Origin: Candidatus Zhuqueibacterota bacterium
GTDB taxonomy: Bacteria; KSB1; UBA2214
DNA length: 9,551 nt
Direction of reading: 5' to 3'
NCBI GenBank assembly: GCA_022706175.1
Contig: JAKJDB010000063.1
Coordinates: 1-9,551 of the forward strand
The position numbers were made by a program, and so were the translations under genes. Position 1 is the stretch's first letter; the number at the start of each line of letters is the position of its first letter. Positions 1 to 6,612 of this stretch are shown piece by piece. The notes below the pieces were generated by a model that saw only the letters and a list, made by a program, of their open reading frames with translations, did not search any database and was not told the DNA's origin.

Positions 1-65
1 TAAAGCCGGATGTAAAAAAAACGTAGAAAAGGAAAAGAGAAAGGTGGAATGTAATCTGTGAAAGA

Positions 66-412
66 TCCTGCGCCCGGTTGTGAACAGGGACAGGACGTCT
101 ATCGGACTCATAGTATCACCCCAGGAAGCGATGGAACCGCCTTGCGCAAAAATAATGTTGCGTTGCGGTCCATTGAAATAGAAACAGCCACGGACCATGA
201 TGAATCATGGCATGGACTAGCCGAACTGCCGGTTTAGAGACTTTGCCGAGTCACCCGTCAGTCCCGGTAGAACGCACCTTACCCTCCTCGAAAATGGACG
301 CACGATAGCCTTATGGACGATCTGTGCCACTGTCTGAGAAAAACGGTGCGCTCTTGTCGCATAAAAACAGTACAACTACACACGAGTCGCTCATAAACCG
401 AGCGGCTGGTTT
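66..412. other. Candidate structured non-coding RNA or mobile-RNA remnant
   Basis: No convincing reading frame is seen here, but stem-loops are dense when read on the plus strand. TCCTG/CAGGA with CCC/GGG stacked inside lies at 66-95. A long interrupted stem lies at 131-173: ATGG/CCAT, ACCGC/GCGGT, then CGCAA/TTGCG. CCATGAT/ATCATGG lies at 195-210, GACT/AGTC at 239-252, and CACTGT/ACGGTG (one G-T pair) at 328-348. CGCTC/GAGCG (388-392/400-404) interlocks with AAACC/GGTTT (395-399/408-412), giving an H-type pseudoknot. This could be a piece of a group II intron, an IscB-type guide RNA (HEARO/omega RNA) or another structured RNA. I cannot assign a family, and no reverse transcriptase or IscB gene lies in the window. 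The strand is uncertain. From 413 to 707 I see only the minus-strand small frame and AT-rich repeat listed separately. Confidence 0.3.
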
Positions 413-567
413 CTTCCGATAAAAATGGTAAATGGAGCTGCGTCTGACCTCACTGTTGCCAAGCACGGCGTGGGGGGGAAAAAGGGACCCTCTTTTTCGG
501 GCTGATTTCAACCCGGCGCCGAAGCGCTTTTAGAGAATACCCGCTTTTAAATATAGAGACTGAAAAC

Positions 568-587
568 AAAAAAGTCAAGACTTTTTT
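568..587. terminator. Short A/T-rich inverted repeat, possible weak terminator
   Basis: AAAAAAGTC and GACTTTTTT form a perfect 9-base inverted repeat with a two-base centre. On the plus strand it is followed by ATTTT, and on the minus strand by GTTTT. Only three pairs are G-C, so it would be a weak intrinsic terminator in either direction. On the minus strand it overlaps the stop of the small frame at 575-646. Confidence 0.25.
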
Positions 588-646
588 ATTTTCCCATAGC
601 CTTTCAAACCCCATATCGATTCCGCGATGCCATCGAACGGACTCAC
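575..646 (-). CDS. Candidate 23-residue small protein with a strong ribosome site
   Basis: On the minus strand, AAAAGGAGGTCC (661-650) is a near-perfect Shine-Dalgarno sequence. Six bases after its GGAGG core lies a GTG codon (646-644) that opens a frame of 23 codons ending in TGA (577-575). The peptide reads roughly MSPFDGIAESIWGLKG followed by a lysine-rich tail. The A/T-rich inverted repeat at 568-587 overlaps the stop, as a terminator might. No family is recognised. It could be a real small protein, the stub of a lost gene, or chance. No clear promoter was found upstream on this strand. The frame is divergent from the fluoride unit. Confidence 0.22.
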   Translation of the reverse strand: MSPFDGIAESIWGLKGYGKIKKS

Positions 647-707
647 CAAGGACCTCCTTTTACGCACAAGCCGCCTGTTTCTTAGCGGCCATTCGCTCGT
701 GAACCGC

Positions 708-736
708 TTGCTTTTATTAATAAAATGACGTATTTT
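708..736 (+). promoter_or_regulatory. Sigma-70 type promoter of the crcB unit
   Basis: A -35 element TTGCTT (708-713) is followed by a 17-base spacer and a -10 element TATTTT (731-736). The predicted start point, about 742-744, falls on the first bases of the fluoride riboswitch aptamer. Leaders of this class often begin at or just before P1, so the agreement supports both calls. Confidence 0.6.
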
Positions 737-741
737 GTACT

Positions 742-825
742 GGCGATGGAGTTCGCCTTAACCGCGTTTACGCTGATGACTCCTGCTTTTTTCACAGGAA
801 CTGTGCAACGAGCAGGAGTTTTTTT
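742..825 (+). promoter_or_regulatory. Fluoride riboswitch (crcB motif) with expression platform
   Basis: The aptamer carries the conserved crcB-motif parts. P1 is GGCGA/TCGCC (742-746/753-757) around the loop TGGAGT. A small stem GCG/CGC (764-766/771-773) closes on TTTA. Then comes the signature GATGACTCCT (775-784). Loop bases GGAGT (748-752) pair with ACTCC (779-783) to make the known pseudoknot. The same ACTCC begins the 5' arm of the terminator at 779-819, so the two structures exclude each other. Established for this family: fluoride with magnesium stabilises the pseudoknot and allows read-through. Here it lies before crcB, its commonest target. Confidence 0.95.
779..825 (+). terminator. 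Fluoride-controlled intrinsic terminator ahead of crcB
   Basis: ACTCCTGCT (779-787) pairs with AGCAGGAGT (811-819) over nine perfect base pairs, and a run of T follows through 825. The loop holds a second small hairpin, CACAG/CTGTG (793-797/801-805). Forming this stem breaks the aptamer pseudoknot, so it is the off-state of the riboswitch. Confidence 0.9.
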
Positions 826-889
826 ATTCCAGTCAGCAGGCCGGAAAACCTTTCGCAACGGACATTTTTCCTTTCATCACGGGTGACAT

Positions 890-1273
890 GTGTACAACCT
901 CTTTTTAATCGGCGTCGGTGGTTTTATCGGTACGATCCTTCGTTATATCCTGAGCGGATTGATACAGGGGGTAATGAAAGATGCCTCCTTTCCCTACGGG
1001 ACGCTGTTCGTCAACCTCATCGGCTGCTTTGCCGTGGGCTTCCTGTCCTACCTTTCCGAGAATTACGGACTTTTACCCGGCGCCCAACGTCCATTCGTGT
1101 TTATCGGCATACTGGGCGGATTCACCACTTTTTCAACCTTTATGAATGAAAGCATGCACCTGGCTATGGATAAGGAGGCGCTCATGACCTTTCTGAACAT
1201 TCTACTCCATATCGTTCTGGGCATGATGGCCCTGTGGCTGGGTCGCTTGATCGCTTATAAATCGTGGAGGTGA
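890..1273 (+). CDS. crcB: Fluoride channel/exporter CrcB (Fluc)
   Basis: This is a 127-residue membrane protein of the CrcB/Fluc family, which passes fluoride out of the cytoplasm as a dual-topology homodimer in the inner membrane. The family signatures are all present: GVGGFIGTILRY near residues 8-19 (Arg18), GTLFVNLIG at 37-45 with the pore-lining Asn42, and GGFTTFSTF at 76-84, which holds the fluoride-lining Phe/Thr/Ser residues and lies at the central sodium site. Four hydrophobic segments and a length near 125 residues are normal. The start is GTG at 890, with GGGTG at 881-885 as a modest ribosome site. The gene lies behind a fluoride riboswitch, and its stop overlaps the ribosome site of the DUF190 gene three bases downstream. 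The call is secure. Confidence 0.97.
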   Translation: MYNLFLIGVGGFIGTILRYILSGLIQGVMKDASFPYGTLFVNLIGCFAVGFLSYLSENYGLLPGAQRPFVFIGILGGFTTFSTFMNESMHLAMDKEALMTFLNILLHIVLGMMALWLGRLIAYKSWR

Positions 1274-1276
1274 ACC

Positions 1277-1618
1277 ATGCTGACGCCTTCGGATGGATAT
1301 CTGTTGCGGATTTTTTTAGGCGAATTGGACAGGTACCAACACCGCCCCTTGTACGAATGGATTGTGATGCAGGCGCGTGATCTGGACATGGCGGGCGCTA
1401 CGGTGATACGAGGGATCATGGGATTTGGTCCCAAGACCCGGACCATTCATTCTTTTAAAATAGAAAGGCTGTCCGAGGATCTGCCGATCGTCATCGAGAT
1501 CGTCGATACGATGGACAAGATTGAAAGCTTTTTAAAATATATCAGCTGGTTCTTGAAAGATGGTCTGGTTACCGTAGAAAAAATAAACATCAGGATATAT
1601 CGTTCGCCGGAAAAGTAA
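1277..1618 (+). CDS. DUF190 (PII-like) protein paired with CrcB
   Basis: This 113-residue protein matches the DUF190 family. The N-terminal half contains LRIFLGELDRYQHRPLYEWI (about residues 9-28), then the ARDLDMAGATVIRGIMGFG stretch and the SFKIERLSEDLPIVIEIVD strand typical of the family. DUF190 proteins have a small ferredoxin/PII-like fold and often sit next to crcB; a regulatory or accessory role has been suggested but not settled. It starts at ATG 1277, six bases after GGAGG (1266-1270), which lies inside the end of crcB, so the two are almost certainly cotranscribed and translationally coupled. Expression would be set by the fluoride riboswitch. The family call is firm; its function in fluoride tolerance is unknown. 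Confidence 0.88.
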   Translation: MLTPSDGYLLRIFLGELDRYQHRPLYEWIVMQARDLDMAGATVIRGIMGFGPKTRTIHSFKIERLSEDLPIVIEIVDTMDKIESFLKYISWFLKDGLVTVEKINIRIYRSPEK

Positions 1619-1682
1619 GCCAAGCCTCGAATAAATAGAGGTAACAAAATCAGCGCGAACGACAACACGAATTTGATCAACG

Positions 1683-1711
1683 GCCTCAAGCAGGAAAGGC
1701 GTTTCCGAGGC
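1683..1711 (+). other. Interrupted hairpin in the DUF190-to-1758 gap
   Basis: GCCTC (1683-1687) pairs with GAGGC (1707-1711). Stacked inside, GGAAA (1693-1697) pairs with TTTCC (1702-1706) around the loop GGCG, and five bases (1688-1692) bulge on the 5' side. No T run follows, so it does not look like an intrinsic terminator. It could be an RNA processing or stability element within the operon transcript, or chance. Confidence 0.35.
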
Positions 1712-1757
1712 AAAAATTTGGTCGAAAGGGCGCTCGCCTCTAACTAAAGGGACTGAA

Positions 1758-3475
<1,718 letters not shown>

Positions 3476-3600
3476 ATAGTTTCAGAGTCAACATTCGGCC
3501 GCAGGCCATGCGCCGGGGCAACCATAACGATCGATCTCTGCAAGCGCTCATTCGATCGGTTTGCGATGCACCGGCGCATTTTATATCTTACTGCAGGCGG

Positions 3601-3639
3601 CCGAACAGATCTGCGGCGGCCTGCCGCCCCCCTGTTCGG
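3601..3639. terminator. Strong GC-rich hairpin between the convergent units
   Basis: CCGAACAG (3601-3608) pairs perfectly with CTGTTCGG (3632-3639). Inside, GCGGC (3613-3617) can pair with GCCGC (3623-3627). The hairpin lies between the enolase stop at 3475 and the end of the minus-strand ATPase gene at 3673, where a shared terminator is expected. Neither side has a proper T run, so it may slow polymerase or protect transcript ends rather than act as a classical intrinsic terminator. The rest of 3476-3672 shows no gene. Confidence 0.4.
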
Positions 3640-3672
3640 ACGCTGTCATTTTCAATGGTTGATCGTGGTTGG

Positions 3673-4335
3673 TTAGGTTTGAATCGATTCGTTGTTTGCA
3701 TGCCTGTTCTTGATATGGTACAAAACGCGCTCTGCCATGAACAGAGGATATCCCCGTGACAGCCGGCTTTGCCTTTCGATTTCAGCCTGCGACCAATTCC
3801 AGTGATAGTGTTGCGCATGGAAGGAAAAATATTCTTGCACCTCCGTCCTGCTGAGATGGGACAAAGATATCCGGCAACTCAGATGCAGAACGGCGCGCGT
3901 CAGTTCCACATCCTTTGGATCCATTGAGTCCTCAACAATCACGACGAAGGAAAAAACTTTTTGCATAAACAGGTAATGAAAAAAATCGAGTCTGGCCGGA
4001 GTGATGACGCCGACGTTATCCAACACCAATACAACCGGTTGCTCTGAGCGCGCACCTGCTTCGCACAATGATCTCCTTAATAATTTATAGCCTTGGGAAC
4101 GCCGTTTCCTCTTTTCATTCGGGAATAGCTCCGCCAGCACCTGGCGGCATATCCGGTCAGGGGTCTCGTTAAAGTCCAAAAACCAAAAACGCCGGGTGGC
4201 ATTGAGAATTTCAGACACGTGCCTGACCAGAGTCGAACGGCCGATGCCATACTTGCCTCTAATGAGAATATTGGTATTCTCGCCTAAGGCGCGGATCATC
4301 TGATTGATTTCTTTTTTCCGTCCGGTAAAATACAT
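3673..4335 (-). CDS. AAA-type ATPase with an altered Walker A motif
   Basis: This 220-residue protein resembles small AAA/STAND-like ATPases. It opens with the FTGRKKEI box (residues 3-10), typical of proteins that recognise a 'GR-x-x-E' start. A P-loop follows at 27-35, GKYGIGRST, in which the usual lysine is arginine (R33). The Walker B strand is VVLVLDN at 101-107, with Asn where many families have Glu or Asp. A later FVVIVEDS strand and ISLSHLSRTEVQEYF fit the end of an ATPase core and the start of a lid. No extra effector domain is present. The start at 4335 has only a weak ribosome site. It lies last in the minus-strand unit behind a fluoride riboswitch, 85 bases after the HAD fragment. 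ATP binding may be retained, but hydrolysis could be weak. Function unknown. Confidence 0.72.
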   Translation of the reverse strand: MYFTGRKKEINQMIRALGENTNILIRGKYGIGRSTLVRHVSEILNATRRFWFLDFNETPDRICRQVLAELFPNEKRKRRSQGYKLLRRSLCEAGARSEQPVVLVLDNVGVITPARLDFFHYLFMQKVFSFVVIVEDSMDPKDVELTRAVLHLSCRISLSHLSRTEVQEYFSFHAQHYHWNWSQAEIERQSRLSRGYPLFMAERVLYHIKNRHANNESIQT

Positions 4336-4420
4336 ATTCTCATTTTCCGCCGGTGAGCAGCCTGTTCACAGTCCAGCCCGATGAACGATGAAGGCTGGGC
4401 CGATGGGGGTTATGCGTGAT

Positions 4421-4579
4421 TCACCCTCTGGAAAAAAGAAGGCGCTGAAATGGGTTGCCAGGGAACAAATCCGGAACCGCAGGGATCAGTTCGCCAGTAA
4501 TAGGCAATGTTCCGTTATAGTCCAGCACCAAATATTCCAGGGTCAGGTCGCGCCAGCCGGGTATTTCTAGTTTCAGCAT
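4421..4579 (-). pseudogene. Truncated HAD-family phosphatase (soluble P-type ATPase-like)
   Basis: The first part reads LKLEIPGWRDLTLEYLVLDYNGTL. This matches the N-terminus of small HAD phosphatases of the 'soluble P-type ATPase' type, with the catalytic DYNGT motif in the place of DxDGT. After about 40 residues (GELIPAVPDLFPG) similarity stops and the frame ends at residue 52, whereas the family is roughly 150 residues long. The remaining HAD motifs (Ser/Thr, Lys, and the acidic motif) are missing downstream, and only 85 bases separate it from the next gene, so most of the gene is deleted. ATG 4579 follows GAGGAG (4588-4583); a second ATG at 4582 is possible. It sits 52 bases after the antiporter in the same unit. 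HAD enzymes are sensitive to fluoride-metal complexes, which fits a former fluoride-linked role. Confidence 0.72.
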
Positions 4580-4631
4580 CATCTCCTCGGACAAGAAAAA
4601 AATCAACAAAGAACATTTGACAGAAGGGCTG

Positions 4632-5786
4632 TTATTTACCGCCATTTTTAAATTCAACCAAATCTTCAGAATGCACCGGCATAAACCATTTTTGCGCGAT
4701 AAAAGTGGGTATAATGGCGCTGGCGATCACCACGCCGACCAGAATGGAATATTGCTGTCTGTCAATCAGTCCCGAATTAAGGCCGAAAACGCTCGCAATA
4801 GTGCCGAATGTGAGGCCTGTACTCATGAGCAGGGTGGTGTACATGCTTCCCCCCGGAATGTATTTTTTTGCCAAATAATAAGTGCCGAAAAATTTGCCGG
4901 CAATCTTGATGGCAAAAAGCATCAGAAAAAGAAACCCTCCGGTCGCAATCAAAGGCAGGGAAACGCGCAAGCCGCCGACAATGAAAAAAATCGGCGTAAT
5001 CAGAGCATACGCAACCGTGCGCAAGCGGTTTCGGACCAGCCTGGATCCAGAAGAATCCTTAAAATGTTTTGACATGAGCAAACCAAGAATAAAGGCGGGC
5101 AAAACGGCATGGCCTTCTCCGAAATTGGCAAAGTACATCAAGACCAGCAAAAGCACAAAGATGTATTTGATTTCCGGCTCTACGACTTTATCCTTCCATC
5201 TGGGATGATTGAAAAAATAGTGGGTGAATTTGTCGGCAAAATAGATGACATTGATCGAAATGGAGAGAAAAATCAGCGTATAGATGGAAGGCTTGACGAA
5301 CAGGATGCTCATGGCAATGGCTGTTCCCATATCGGTCACAAAGGTCGAGGCCATGAGAAGCTTGCCTATTTCCGTTCGAGCGAGACCTGTTTCGATCAAA
5401 ACAGAATAGACGACCGCCAGCGATGTCGTTGAGAGAGCCGTCCCAGCGAGAAGCGAAGCCGGCAGCGTCCAGTGACTGATATAGTACGTATAAAGATAGA
5501 CCAATAAAAAGGGAAGCAGAAACGAAGCGACTCCTATCAGAAAGCATTCCTTAAACTTTTCACGCATCAACTGCGTATCGATTTCTGTTCCCGCAAGGTA
5601 GGTGAGCAAGATGCCGCCGAACCCGGCCAGATACAGCATCCAATCTTCTGTCTGGATGCCCATATTGCCGGCGATAATCCCGGCGGTGATCTCGATAATG
5701 GCCACCGACAATCCTGTCCTGAGAGAAATCATGCTGGATAGTAGAATAAAAATCCCGATGACCATCGGCGTGGAATCAGGTTGCAT
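4632..5786 (-). CDS. CPA2-type cation/proton antiporter under fluoride control
   Basis: This 384-residue, very hydrophobic protein has about eleven or twelve membrane segments and belongs to the CPA2 (Kef/NapA-like) sodium- or potassium/proton antiporters. Family marks include AGTEID (65-70), GTALSTTSLAVVYSVLIETG (115-134) and the ion-binding helix ASTFVTDMGTAIAM around 146-159. NapA-like exchangers have two adjacent aspartates in that helix; here only D152 is present, preceded by T151, as in single-acid electroneutral types such as KefC (QD). Later segments include GHAVLPAFILGLLMSK and TPIFFIVGGL. No C-terminal RCK domain follows. ATG 5786 has AAGGA (5799-5795) eight bases upstream. The gene is the first after the second fluoride riboswitch; antiporters are known members of fluoride regulons. 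Ion specificity cannot be read from sequence. Confidence 0.9.
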   Translation of the reverse strand: MQPDSTPMVIGIFILLSSMISLRTGLSVAIIEITAGIIAGNMGIQTEDWMLYLAGFGGILLTYLAGTEIDTQLMREKFKECFLIGVASFLLPFLLVYLYTYYISHWTLPASLLAGTALSTTSLAVVYSVLIETGLARTEIGKLLMASTFVTDMGTAIAMSILFVKPSIYTLIFLSISINVIYFADKFTHYFFNHPRWKDKVVEPEIKYIFVLLLVLMYFANFGEGHAVLPAFILGLLMSKHFKDSSGSRLVRNRLRTVAYALITPIFFIVGGLRVSLPLIATGGFLFLMLFAIKIAGKFFGTYYLAKKYIPGGSMYTTLLMSTGLTFGTIASVFGLNSGLIDRQQYSILVGVVIASAIIPTFIAQKWFMPVHSEDLVEFKNGGK

Positions 5787-5819
5787 AAGCGTATTCCTTC
5801 TGCTTCACATCCTAAAAAT

Positions 5820-5864
5820 AAAAAAACTCCCACTCTTATCACACTTGTGAAAAAAAGTAGGAGT
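5820..5864 (-). terminator. Fluoride-controlled intrinsic terminator ahead of the antiporter
   Basis: On the minus strand, ACTCCTACT (5864-5856) pairs with AGTGGGAGT (5834-5826) over nine pairs with one G-T wobble, followed by a T run to 5820. The loop again holds a small hairpin, CACA/TGTG, as in the crcB leader. The ACTCC arm is shared with the aptamer pseudoknot. Confidence 0.88.
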
Positions 5865-5901
5865 CATTAGCTTTCTCGCATTTAGGGCGAACTCCATCGC
5901 C
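5820..5901 (-). promoter_or_regulatory. Second fluoride riboswitch (crcB motif), minus strand
   Basis: Read on the minus strand, GGCGATGGAGTTCGCC (5901-5886) repeats the first 16 bases of the crcB aptamer exactly. A shorter spacer stem region and the signature AATGACTCCT (5868-5859) follow. Loop GGAGT (5895-5891) pairs with ACTCC (5864-5860) as the pseudoknot. The expression platform is the terminator described separately. It controls the antiporter unit, so both convergent units answer the same ligand. The two copies differ in the P2/P3 region and terminator stem, so they are diverged paralogues rather than a fresh copy. Confidence 0.94.
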
Positions 5902-5906
5902 GTACT

Positions 5907-5935
5907 AGTATAAGCATTCCGAAGTAAAAATCCAA
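5907..5935 (-). promoter_or_regulatory. Sigma-70 type promoter of the antiporter unit
   Basis: On the minus strand, a -35 element TTGGAT (5935-5930), a 17-base spacer and a -10 element TATACT (5912-5907) predict a start at about 5901, the first base of the aptamer. The geometry matches that of the crcB promoter exactly. Confidence 0.65.
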
Positions 5936-6116
5936 GAATTTTAATCAGGCCCTTTAAGGGGTCAAAGAGCATCAGACCGGTCATTGTTAATATTCCTCGC
6001 TTGTCCATTTTTCCTTAAACCATCACAGGGGAATCCAGCAAGCGGACCTCAGCAGGCGAAATCCGTTCGCGGCCTCAAGGGGATGAGATAACATGCTTTA
6101 TAATTCTATAAGTTTC
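5936..6116. other. Intergenic spacer between the two promoters
   Basis: About 180 bases separate the antiporter promoter from the selC promoter. A minus-strand frame with a fair ribosome site (GAGGAA near 5996-5991, ATG near 5984) runs through here, but it continues through the riboswitch, so it is not accepted as a gene. Nothing else is supported. Confidence 0.5.
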
Positions 6117-6145
6117 TTGACTTCCAGCCGCCTTTTTCGTATCTT
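6117..6145 (+). promoter_or_regulatory. Promoter of selC
   Basis: A -35 element TTGACT (6117-6122), a 17-base spacer and a -10 element TATCTT (6140-6145) place the start near 6152, directly before the tRNA. The tRNA would therefore have almost no 5' leader. Confidence 0.6.
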
Positions 6146-6152
6146 CTTTCAC

Positions 6153-6244
6153 GGGAATGCACGGTAGCCTGGTGGCGCCCGCGGACTTCAAATCCGTTGT
6201 GAGGCGGTTACGTCTCGGGTGGGTTCGATTCCCACACATTCCCG
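6153..6244 (+). tRNA. selC: Selenocysteine tRNA, anticodon UCA
   Basis: The 92-base gene has all the marks of bacterial tRNA-Sec. The anticodon loop CTTCAAA (6186-6192) carries TCA at 6188-6190 on a five-pair stem (6181-6185/6193-6197). The long variable arm is GAGGCG/CGTCTC (6201-6206/6211-6216) around GTTA. The T arm is GTGGG/CCCAC around TTCGATT (6219-6235). The extended acceptor stem pairs 6153-6159 with 6237-6243, and its eighth position is a C-A mismatch. The D stem is long but imperfect. The discriminator base is G6244, as in E. coli selC, and CCA is not encoded. A T run starts at 6246. This tRNA decodes UGA as selenocysteine with SelA, SelB and SelD, which are not in this window. Confidence 0.96.
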
Positions 6245-6261
6245 CTTTTTTATTCCCTCGC

Positions 6262-6330
6262 CAGCAAGGCCTGAGGACCGGGTTCAAAGCTCTGTGTACG
6301 TCAGGCCGGGTCCTCAGGCCGGTCTTGCTG
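6262..6330 (+). repeat. Large inverted repeat just after selC
   Basis: GGCCTGAGGACC (6268-6279) pairs perfectly with GGTCCTCAGGCC (6309-6320). Outside it, CAGCAA (6262-6267) pairs with TTGCTG (6325-6330), leaving four bases bulged on the 3' side and a loop of about 29 bases. No T run follows directly. It may be a processing or termination structure for the tRNA transcript, a protein-binding site, or an element end. The following stretch to 6497 shows no gene. Confidence 0.65.
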
Positions 6331-6497
6331 CGCGACCTGCGGTTTTTCGCCGATGGCACGACGAAGACGAGAAACGATTTAGCAGAGACAACCTCCTGTC
6401 GGATGGTTTTTCCGCCGACGCTTCCAAACCGCCCATCTGTTGCATGGCACCTAAAAAAATCCTTATCCATCTTGCTGAGCGGCCCTCCGCAAATTCC

Positions 6498-6526
6498 TTG
6501 CATTTTTGCCGTCTTTTTCTTATAGT
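6498..6526 (+). promoter_or_regulatory. Possible promoter of the radical SAM gene
   Basis: TTGCAT (6498-6503), a 17-base spacer and TATAGT (6521-6526) form a plausible sigma-70 promoter with a start near 6533, leaving an 80-base leader before the ATG. The -35 match is poor, the -10 match good. Confidence 0.4.
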
Positions 6527-6612
6527 GACTTGATTCACAATCAACTGTTATGCTAACTGGAGGAGAATCGTACCGATGTGCGGTTGACCTTTCACCTTGA
6601 AAGGAGGCGAGG

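Noticed and set aside
311..511. Minus-strand frame of 66 codons
   Set aside because: No ribosome site, no family features, and it lies in the region of stem-loops.
5805..6008. Minus-strand frame of 67 codons with a fair ribosome site for an internal ATG near 5984
   Set aside because: Its second half is translated riboswitch and terminator sequence and it also spans the promoter, so coding is unlikely; no family match was recognised.
6075..6533. Several frames of 76-142 codons on both strands around selC
   Set aside because: They overlap the tRNA gene and the inverted repeat, lack ribosome sites, and have composition unlike real proteins.
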